From assembly GCA_050943675.1 (NCBI GenBank), contig JBMNPP010000002.1, positions 1 to 43,543 on the forward strand: a stretch of 43,543 nt of DNA, written 5' to 3'. The stretch comes from Brooklawnia sp050943675. Its GTDB lineage: Bacteria > Actinomycetota > Actinomycetes > Propionibacteriales > Propionibacteriaceae. The position numbers and the translations under genes are program-made. The notes under the pieces are model-generated. The model was not told where the DNA came from and searched no databases. It was given only the letters and a program-made list of their open reading frames with translations. The first letter of the stretch is position 1; each line of letters opens with the position of its first letter. Shown in pieces: positions 8,140 through 14,285 of the stretch.

Positions 8140-8910
8140 ATGTCAGACATCAAGTCCAGATTCTCGATTGCCGGCAAGAAGGTCGTGATCACCGGTGCCT
8201 CGCGCGGCATCGGCGAGTCGATCGCCGAAGTCCTGGCCGAAGCGGGCGCAGAGCTCGTCCTGTCGGGTCGTGATGAAGAAGCGTTGAGGGATACAGCGGC
8301 CAAGGTTGGGGCGAAGGGCGCCAAATACCATCTGGTGCCCGCTGATCTGCGCACCGCCGAAGGGGCCCGCGAACTCGGCCGCAAGGCCCTGGAGATCCTC
8401 GGCAATGTTGACGTCCTGATCAACAATGCCGGGGTCGCGCGGATCGCGCCATTCACCGACCTGACGCAGGAACAGTGGGACGACACCCTCGCAGTCAACC
8501 TGACCGCACCGTTCGCGCTCACCCAGGTGATCGCCCCGTCGATGATCGCCCAGGGGCACGGCAAGATCATCAATATTGCCTCGCAGACCGGCGTCATCGC
8601 CGCCGATGACCACGCTGCCTACGCATCATCGAAGGGTGGCCTGGTGTCACTGACCAAGGTGTTGGCCGGCGAACTGGGCAAGCACAATATCCAGGTCAAT
8701 GCGGTCTGCCCGACCGTCATCCTGACCCCGATGGGTGAGCAGGTTTGGGGTCCGCCCGAGAAGGGTGACCCGATGAAGGCGAAGATCCCGCTGGGCCGCT
8801 TCGGCTACCCGGTCGAGGTCGCCGACCTCGTGCTGTACCTGGCAGCACCGGCCTCCGACTTCATGACCGGCGGCACCGTCATGTTCGACGGCGGCTACAC
8901 CGCCATGTGA
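8140..8910 (+). CDS. short-chain dehydrogenase/reductase (polyol or sugar type)
   Basis: NAD(P)-dependent classical SDR of 256 residues. Seen: cofactor loop TGASRGIG (18-25), NNAG (95-98), and the catalytic Ser148, Tyr161 and Lys165 (YASSK). The substrate-loop segment CPTVILTPMG and the C-terminal GGTVMFDGGY resemble polyol/sugar dehydrogenases such as D-threitol dehydrogenase and gluconate 5-dehydrogenase, but the substrate cannot be read from sequence. Strong ribosome site GAAGGAG. Its stop codon directly abuts the stop of the convergent MFS gene. Confidence 0.85.
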   Translation: MSDIKSRFSIAGKKVVITGASRGIGESIAEVLAEAGAELVLSGRDEEALRDTAAKVGAKGAKYHLVPADLRTAEGARELGRKALEILGNVDVLINNAGVARIAPFTDLTQEQWDDTLAVNLTAPFALTQVIAPSMIAQGHGKIINIASQTGVIAADDHAAYASSKGGLVSLTKVLAGELGKHNIQVNAVCPTVILTPMGEQVWGPPEKGDPMKAKIPLGRFGYPVEVADLVLYLAAPASDFMTGGTVMFDGGYTAM

Positions 8911-10179
8911 CTACAGCTGGAACCGCCGGAACGCGGGCACTGCGAGCGCGGCGATCACGATGCCGATGATCACCAGCAGCCCGCCGCCACCGGTGGTCCA
9001 GGCCGGTCCGACGACCTCAGCGGCACCGCCGTGCAGGACGTCAGCGATTCGGGGCCCACCGACGACGACCACGATGAAGATGCCCTGCAGGCGTCCGCGG
9101 ACGGCGTCGTCGGTGGCCCCCAGCAGGATTGATTGACGCAGTGCTGCCGACGACATGTCTGCCGCGCCACCGATCACCAGCATGAGCAGGGCGATTCCAA
9201 GCATTGCCCGAGGTGCGCCCGGAGCCAACCCAACCGCGATGCCGGTCAGCAGGATCGCTCCGCCCCACACACCGATCGCCCAGAGCACGGCCAGTCCCTG
9301 GCGCCGCACGCTGGAAACCCAGCCCCCGAAGACCCCACCCAGCACTGCACCGGCGGGCATCGCCGCGAAGAGCAGCGCGAACTCCAGGCCGCCCTCGAGT
9401 GGGCCGCCGAAGGATTCGTGCGCGAGTTGCGGGAAGAGCGCTCGTGGCAGGCCGAACACCATCGCGATCAGGTCGACAACGAAGCTCATCAGCAGGATCT
9501 TGTGCGCCGACAGGTAGACCAGGCCGTCCCAGACTGCGCGCAGCCCGGGAGCACCCATTGGGTTGTCGACCGGCAGCGAAGGCAACCGCCACACCGCATA
9601 CAGCGTTGCGAACAGGAAGACGGTGTCGACCAGGTACAGCCCGGCGTAACCCAGCACCGGGATCAGCGCCCCGCCCACCATGGGCCCGGCGATGGCGCCT
9701 GCCGAGACGACCGTCATGTTGAGTGCGTTCGCGGCAGGCAGTTGGTTGCCGGGCAGCAGTTTGGGCAGGATCGCGGTTCGGGTGGGCTGGTTGATCGCGA
9801 AGAACGCTTGCTGGACAGCGAAGATTCCCAGCAGGATCCACACATTGTTCAGCCCGAGGAAGGCCTGCAGCCAGAACAACCCCGACGTGACGATCAGCCC
9901 GCTGGTGGTGAATTCGAGGAGGCGGCGGCGATCCATGCTGTCGGCCAGCGCACCACCCCACAGGCCGAAGACCACCAGGGGCACCAGCCCGAACAGGCCG
10001 GTCAGCCCGACCATGCCTGATGACCCGGTGATGGCGTAGATCTGCGCTGGCACGGCCACCACGGTCAGTTGGGCGCCGATGACTGTGACGATGTTGGCCA
10101 GCCAGAGCCGCCGGAAATCGGGTTGCTGAAGCGGGCGGGTGTCTGCGAAGAGCCCGCGAATCCTGCTGCCGAAACTCAT
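8911..10179 (-). CDS. MFS exporter, EntS-like (MFS_3) family
   Basis: Predicted 12-helix major facilitator permease of 422 residues. Seen: the MFS loop 2-3 signature (WGGALADSMDRRRLL), the helix 4-5 segment NQPTRTAILPKLLPGNQLPAANALN typical of the enterobactin-exporter-like group, and a second-half repeat (GGWVSSVRRQG; DAVRGRLQGIFIVVVVG). These transporters usually export siderophores, drugs or other small molecules; no siderophore genes are near, so the cargo is unknown. Divergent from rclA with 89 bp between starts; convergent with the SDR gene. Confidence 0.8.
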   Translation of the reverse strand: MSFGSRIRGLFADTRPLQQPDFRRLWLANIVTVIGAQLTVVAVPAQIYAITGSSGMVGLTGLFGLVPLVVFGLWGGALADSMDRRRLLEFTTSGLIVTSGLFWLQAFLGLNNVWILLGIFAVQQAFFAINQPTRTAILPKLLPGNQLPAANALNMTVVSAGAIAGPMVGGALIPVLGYAGLYLVDTVFLFATLYAVWRLPSLPVDNPMGAPGLRAVWDGLVYLSAHKILLMSFVVDLIAMVFGLPRALFPQLAHESFGGPLEGGLEFALLFAAMPAGAVLGGVFGGWVSSVRRQGLAVLWAIGVWGGAILLTGIAVGLAPGAPRAMLGIALLMLVIGGAADMSSAALRQSILLGATDDAVRGRLQGIFIVVVVGGPRIADVLHGGAAEVVGPAWTTGGGGLLVIIGIVIAALAVPAFRRFQL

Positions 10180-10239
10180 GCCGCCGTCCTGGCCAACCGA
10201 AGCATCACGCGGTCACGGTACTGCCAAAGCACGCGCGAG

Positions 10240-10245
10240 TAGAAT
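10240..10245 (+). promoter_or_regulatory. -10 element of rclA
   Basis: TAGAAT lies 23 bp before ATG 10269 in the 89-bp divergent region shared with the MFS exporter. No good -35 is visible, which suggests an activator. An AGGGGAG ribosome site follows. Confidence 0.4.
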
Positions 10246-10268
10246 TGACGCCTCTCAGGGGAGCCGCC

Positions 10269-11705
10269 ATGAACATTCCAGCAGCAACCGAAAGCGAAGT
10301 TCCGCGACTGCATGTTGACGTGCTCGTCATCGGCTGGGGCAAGGGAGGCAAGACCTTCGCCGGGGTGATGGCGGGCCGGGGCCACTCGGTCGCGATCGTC
10401 GAGCAGTCGCCGGCGATGTATGGCGGCACCTGCATCAACATCGGGTGCGTGCCGACAAAGGCGCTGGTGCATTCGGCCAGCACCCGCCGCGACGGCGACG
10501 ACCCGCAGCGCTTCTTCACCGATGCGGTCGGCAGACGGGATGCGCTGATCGCCAAACTGAACGCGGTGAACCTGGCGATGCTGCAGGGGCGCGAAACTGT
10601 CACCGTGGTCGACGGTCAGGCCCGCTTCGTGGGGGATCGCGAGGTCGAGATTTCCCCGACCACCGGTGGTGCCGGTGTCTCGGAGCGGATGCGGATCACG
10701 GCTGAGACTGTCGTGATCAACACCGGCGCCGAGACAGTGCGGCCGGCCATACCGGGCATCGACGGCCCGCGCATCCACGATTCGACCTCGCTGCAGCATG
10801 TGCAGCCATTCCCCAAGCGACTCGCGATCCTTGGTGCGGGCCGGATCGGGCTGGAGTTCGCCTCGATGTTCCGGGGTTTCGGCTCGCAGGTGAAGGTGAT
10901 CGCGCGCGGATCGGGGATTCTGCGGGGTGAGGACGCTGATGTGGCCGGGGCGGTCCTGGAGGTGTTGCAGGAGGACGGGATCGAGTTCTTGTTCAACACT
11001 GACACTGTCGGGTTCGATGACGATGCAGACCAGGTCAACGTCCGGTTCGCTTCGGGGGAGTCGCTCACGGTGGACGCGGTGCTGTGCGCGACGGGGCGGC
11101 GTCCGGCAACCGATGGACTCGGGCTCGAGGCTGCGGGAGTCCAGACCGATGAACGTGGCGCAGTCGTGGTGGACGCCCAGTTGCGCACCACGGCCGCCGG
11201 GGTGTTCGCGATGGGTGATGTGTATGGCGGGGCGCAGCAAACCTATCTGTCGCTCGATGACCACCGCATCGTGCTCGATGCCCTGACGGGACCGGGCTCG
11301 CGGCGCCGTGATGACCGGGTGGCGGTGCCCTCGACACTGTTCATAAATCCACCGTTTTCCAGTGTCGGCATGACCGCCGGTGAGGCCGCGGAGCGTGGCC
11401 TGCGGGTGCGTACCGTGTGCGTGCCGGTCGCCTCAGTGAAGGCGATGCCGCGACCGAAGGCGCTGGGCGACGCCCGAGGGATCATCAAGTTCGTCGTGGA
11501 CGCCGACACCGACCTGATTCTTGGTGCCCGGCTCTTCCACGTCGATTCGCAGGACGTGATCAACCTGGTGGCGCTGGCCATGCGCGCCGGTGTCACCGCG
11601 AGCGAATTGCGTGACGGCATCTGGACCCACCCATCATCGACCGAGGCCCTCAACGAGGTGCTGGGGCAGTTGGTCGACGCAGAAAAGGGCGACCGCTCCG
11701 GGTAG
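10269..11705 (+). CDS. rclA: RclA-like FAD-dependent disulfide oxidoreductase
   Basis: Member of the pyridine nucleotide-disulfide reductase family (lipoamide dehydrogenase/mercuric reductase fold), 478 residues. Seen: an FAD loop with GWGKGGKT (22-29), where classic members have GxGxxG, the redox-active pair Cys55/Cys60 in GGTCINIGCVPTK, a second nucleotide loop GAGRIGLEF, the FAD motif VFAMGDV, and a C-terminal THPS. GWGKGGKT, AMYGGTCINIGC and QTYLSLDDHRIV closely match E. coli RclA, a copper(II)/NAD(P)H reductase that protects against reactive chlorine species. ATG 10269 is chosen over TTG 10245 because of the AGGGGAG ribosome site. The final codons lie in the 5' arm of a strong terminator shared with tusA. 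Confidence 0.87.
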   Translation: MNIPAATESEVPRLHVDVLVIGWGKGGKTFAGVMAGRGHSVAIVEQSPAMYGGTCINIGCVPTKALVHSASTRRDGDDPQRFFTDAVGRRDALIAKLNAVNLAMLQGRETVTVVDGQARFVGDREVEISPTTGGAGVSERMRITAETVVINTGAETVRPAIPGIDGPRIHDSTSLQHVQPFPKRLAILGAGRIGLEFASMFRGFGSQVKVIARGSGILRGEDADVAGAVLEVLQEDGIEFLFNTDTVGFDDDADQVNVRFASGESLTVDAVLCATGRRPATDGLGLEAAGVQTDERGAVVVDAQLRTTAAGVFAMGDVYGGAQQTYLSLDDHRIVLDALTGPGSRRRDDRVAVPSTLFINPPFSSVGMTAGEAAERGLRVRTVCVPVASVKAMPRPKALGDARGIIKFVVDADTDLILGARLFHVDSQDVINLVALAMRAGVTASELRDGIWTHPSSTEALNEVLGQLVDAEKGDRSG

Positions 11706-11721
11706 GGGAGCGGCCGCCCTT
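11685..11721. terminator. bidirectional terminator between rclA and tusA
   Basis: AAGGGCG-A-CCGCTCC (11685-11699) pairs with GGAGCGG-C-CGCCCTT (11707-11721): 14 base pairs with one A/C mismatch and a 7-nt loop. The loop holds the rclA stop codon region. The two genes converge here and the A/T ends suit termination in both directions. Confidence 0.8.
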
Positions 11722-11735
11722 CGCGCTGGGGGTGG

Positions 11736-12032
11736 TCAGGCCTTCTGTACCGTGATGGTCCAGGCGGCCTCACCGACCTGCTTGAAGTCGGTGACCGGGT
11801 AGCCCTGGGCAGCTGCCCAGTTGGGAATCGAATCGGTCGCCTGCGTGCAGTCGAAATCGATGATGAGTTGGTCACCGGGCTGCAGCTGGGTCATGGCCTG
11901 CTTGGCCTCGACCAGGGGGAAAGGGCAGACCTGCCCGAAGGTGTCGAGCCGGTAGCGCTGGCCGTCATCGCTCACTGGGGTGACTGTCGGCTCGGGGCGC
12001 TTGGCCTTGCGCAGGTTGTTGAGGAATGCCAT
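11736..12032 (-). CDS. tsuB: TusA/YeeD-family sulfur carrier
   Basis: Small sulfurtransferase-type carrier of 98 residues. Seen: the diagnostic CPFPLVEAK motif with the sulfur-carrying Cys36, then the usual alpha/beta core. An N-terminal basic extension of about 25 residues precedes the domain. The gene lies 27 bp downstream of a YeeE-type transporter on the same strand, an arrangement matching the tsuA-tsuB (yeeE-yeeD) thiosulfate uptake pair, where this protein accepts or releases sulfur at the cytoplasmic side. A role in tRNA thiolation or in a selenium YedF-type pathway cannot be excluded. Confidence 0.87.
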   Translation of the reverse strand: MAFLNNLRKAKRPEPTVTPVSDDGQRYRLDTFGQVCPFPLVEAKQAMTQLQPGDQLIIDFDCTQATDSIPNWAAAQGYPVTDFKQVGEAAWTITVQKA

Positions 12033-12059
12033 TGGGGTTTCTCCTTGTTGGTGTGGGGG

Positions 12060-13136
12060 TCAGGCCTTGACCAGTGCCGGCTGGCTGGGGATCGCGGTCT
12101 CCAGTTTCGGGGCGGCACCGGTGCGGCGGTGGTTCTGGACGAAGAAGCGGGCGGCGAAACCAACGCCGAGGAAGGTGAACAGGAACGCCACCCAACCCTG
12201 GACGCCGAACAGCGCGGTCTGCACCAGCGAGTTGCCGATGGTGCAGCCACCCGCGATTGCCGCGCCCACGCCCATGATGCTGCCACCGGCAACCGACCGG
12301 ACGGTGGTCGCGGCGTCCGGGGCCCGCAGCCGGAACTCACCGGATGCCTTCGCGGCGATGTAGGAGCCGGGGATCAATCCGAGCACGAACAGCACGCCCC
12401 AGTCGATGTATTCGGCCTGGCCGGTGGTGAGGAACTGGACGATGTTGGCTGAAGGCGTGGTGATGCCGAGGCCGGCGGCGCGTCCGGTCGCGTTCGACAG
12501 CGGGTAGGCCAATGCTGCCAGCGCGCCGACCACGATTGCTGCTGCGTTGGGTGTCCACGGCTTCTCGGTGAGGATGTGCGCGAACCCGGTCTTGCGGGGG
12601 GCCAGCGTGGCGACAGGAAGTTGCTGGCTGTACCACTGGCGGTAGAGCGCGTATGCCACGACTGCTCCGAGGACCGCCACCAGCACCCAGGGGCTGATGC
12701 CCAGGAGACCGTGAACAGTGGTGACCTCGGTCACATCTGCCCGTGCCCACTGGTCGAATCCCTTCAGTGCGCCGTACTTCATGATGGAGGCGAATAGCGC
12801 GTAGAAGATCAGCGCGATCCACGATCCGATCAGTCCTTCACCAGAACGGTAGTAGGTGCCGGTGGCGCAACCTCCGGCGAGCACGATGCCGATCCCGAAC
12901 AGGAACGATCCGCCGACCACCGCGCCCCAGACCACAGGCGGCACATTGGCCTGAATCAGGTTGGCTGACAGCAGGCTCTGGACGATGACGGCCTGGACGA
13001 GGATGGCCAGCAGGAACGCGGTGAGCCAACGTGTTGAGCGACTCAACCAGACGTCACGGAACGCTCCGGTGACGCAGAAGCGTCCGCGTTGGAAGACGAA
13101 ACCCAGCGCAATGCCGAGCAAGAGGCCAGAAATCAT
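12060..13136 (-). CDS. tsuA: YeeE/YedE (TsuA-type) thiosulfate transporter
   Basis: Polytopic membrane protein of 358 residues with two internal repeats. Seen: three conserved cysteines, Cys21 (GRFCVTGAFRD), Cys90 (AGGCATGTYYRSGEG) and Cys298 (AGGCTIGNS), at nearly the same positions as the three cysteines lining the thiosulfate path in characterised TsuA. Start ATG 13136 follows GGAGAAACC; an in-frame start 48 bp upstream lacks a good site and would add charged residues before the first helix. Operon with the TusA-like carrier. The leader holds two hairpins that may be regulatory. Confidence 0.87.
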   Translation of the reverse strand: MISGLLLGIALGFVFQRGRFCVTGAFRDVWLSRSTRWLTAFLLAILVQAVIVQSLLSANLIQANVPPVVWGAVVGGSFLFGIGIVLAGGCATGTYYRSGEGLIGSWIALIFYALFASIMKYGALKGFDQWARADVTEVTTVHGLLGISPWVLVAVLGAVVAYALYRQWYSQQLPVATLAPRKTGFAHILTEKPWTPNAAAIVVGALAALAYPLSNATGRAAGLGITTPSANIVQFLTTGQAEYIDWGVLFVLGLIPGSYIAAKASGEFRLRAPDAATTVRSVAGGSIMGVGAAIAGGCTIGNSLVQTALFGVQGWVAFLFTFLGVGFAARFFVQNHRRTGAAPKLETAIPSQPALVKA

Positions 13137-13164
13137 GGTTTCTCCATTTGCTATCGGTGGTTCA

Positions 13165-13215
13165 TGCCGAAAAGGGGTCGGCAATATCAGGGCACTGCCC
13201 TTTCTTGGGCATGCC
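13165..13215 (-). promoter_or_regulatory. two tandem hairpins in the tsuA leader
   Basis: Hairpin A is TGCCGA/TCGGCA (13165-13170 with 13178-13183) around a 7-nt loop. Hairpin B is GGCACTGCCC with GGGCATGCC (13191-13200, 13207-13215), one bulged base and a 6-nt loop. Both lie 30-80 nt upstream of the tsuA start on its transcript. No known riboswitch family is recognised. They could be control elements or protein-binding palindromes. Confidence 0.35.
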
Positions 13216-13349
13216 GGATTAATGAGGGATCAGGGTTTGTTCGCTGCGTTCAGGCAGAGATGGTGGGACGATTCAACATCCGTCGGGTCGGCGTATCAGG
13301 CGCAACAGCGACAACAACAACCAGCAGTCGAGACGCGGAGGAGATCCAC

Positions 13350-13850
13350 GTGACGGCGCATGGTTGGCAAGAACATGGGCTTCACCGTAGCCGACGAATT
13401 CGTTGGAGTCGAGCCGGGCAGCAATTGTTTCCAATAGTTGGACATGCGCATTTCGCTGGTGGTGAATTCGGTCCGATTCGGACTCTGGGCCAGCGTCGGT
13501 CGGCGCTTGTTGACCAACAGTTGTCAGTGCTCACACATATGGTCAGCCGTGTACTCAAAGCGAGCGAGGAGCGTGAAGGTGCCCGTGCCGACGACAACGC
13601 GGAAGTGGGTGAACGCATGGGGGTGTCGCAGCCGCGTGCTTCCCAATTCGAGCGTTACGACTCCAATCCCACTCTTGACGCTGTGCGTCGCTATGCGGCG
13701 GCGGTTGGCGCGCGGCTTGATACGCGGGTCATCGATGACCACGCCTCCGATCTGCCTGCTCGGCAGCAAGTAGCCCTGATAGAACAAGCGGCACCCGACG
13801 CGACCAGGGAGATCTCTTGGGAATCGCACGCGACCGAGGTGGCATCTTGA
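13350..13850 (+). CDS. XRE/HigA-like antitoxin with a chaperone-addiction-like tail (no toxin found)
   Basis: Seen over 166 residues from GTG 13350, which has a strong GGAGGA ribosome site 7 nt upstream: an N-terminal 60 residues rich in Arg and His with no recognised fold, then a helix-turn-helix (GERMGVSQPRASQFERYD, about 93-110), then DAVRRYAAAVGARLD as in HigA-type antitoxins, then a tail ending WESHATEVAS. M. tuberculosis HigA1 (Rv1956) has a matching HTH (KRMGVRQPTVSGFEKE) and a chaperone-addiction tail with a Trp near a similar end. The next gene is a SecB-like chaperone, as in that toxin-antitoxin-chaperone operon. No HigB-like toxin lies upstream or downstream. ATG 13539 is an alternative start that keeps only the HTH and tail. 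Codon use is less GC-rich than in neighbours, suggesting transfer or decay. Confidence 0.6.
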   Translation: MTAHGWQEHGLHRSRRIRWSRAGQQLFPIVGHAHFAGGEFGPIRTLGQRRSALVDQQLSVLTHMVSRVLKASEEREGARADDNAEVGERMGVSQPRASQFERYDSNPTLDAVRRYAAAVGARLDTRVIDDHASDLPARQQVALIEQAAPDATREISWESHATEVAS

Positions 13851-14204
13851 GTGGGGCATCTGCTGCGGTTAAAGGAGCATGCGGGGGCCGTCCCCAAGTT
13901 CGCATTGGGCATTATCCAGGATGGGGATGATGAGACGCGGTTCGAGTTGCGCTTGCGTTGCGAAATCTCGTTTCCGGATGGATCTGAACTCGTTGCTGAG
14001 CCTCGGGCACGATATCAAGTGTTGGAAGATTCGTTGCTGCCGTTGAGCAAGGGGCTTTTGGTCGAGTTCGCCAATGAGGTTGCTGTCATGGCGTTGATTC
14101 CGTATCTCCGCCAGGCTATTGCCGATCTGTCGCAGCGGGTCTTCGGTGCGGTTCTTCTTATGCCGGTTATGCAGCGCGGAGAGGTCTCTTTCGTGACCGA
14201 CTGA
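13851..14204 (+). CDS. SecB-like chaperone of toxin-antitoxin-chaperone type
   Basis: A 117-residue protein. Seen: beta-rich N-terminal part (RFELRLRCEISFPDG) and a C-terminal block FANEVAVMALIPYLRQAIADLSQRVFGAVLLMPVMQRGEVSF that has the SecB layout (PYxRxxIxDLxxR followed by a proline-containing strand). Rv1957, the SecB-like chaperone that protects HigA1, has the same block (LYPYIREYVYDLTGRL). The GTG start directly follows the TGA of the antitoxin and is in the same frame, so the two are separated by one stop codon only. No ribosome site is obvious, fitting translational coupling or an ancestral fusion. Shorter than classical SecB (about 150 residues); the N-terminus may be trimmed. Confidence 0.6.
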   Translation: MGHLLRLKEHAGAVPKFALGIIQDGDDETRFELRLRCEISFPDGSELVAEPRARYQVLEDSLLPLSKGLLVEFANEVAVMALIPYLRQAIADLSQRVFGAVLLMPVMQRGEVSFVTD

Positions 14205-14236
14205 CAGCCCGGCCAGGTTCCTCTTCTGCGCCACCT

Positions 14237-14252
14237 ATGCCCGGGTGGGCAT
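14237..14252. terminator. weak hairpin between the SecB-like gene and cobB/cobC
   Basis: ATGCCC (14237-14242) and GGGCAT (14247-14252) form a 6-bp stem with a 4-nt loop in the 81-bp convergent gap. No U-run is present in either direction. Confidence 0.3.
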
Positions 14253-14285
14253 CTAGCGGCAGGGCACGCAGGGTATTGCGCGAGC

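Noticed and set aside
9133..10020. Long plus-strand open frame of 295 codons
   Set aside because: It is the antisense of the MFS exporter; composition is rich in Gln, His and Arg as expected for a high-GC shadow, with no family motif.
13296..13517. Minus-strand Cys-rich open frame opposite the antitoxin
   Set aside because: It is antisense to the HTH gene, has no ribosome site, and the Cys run comes from a CAA/CAG-type repeat on the other strand.
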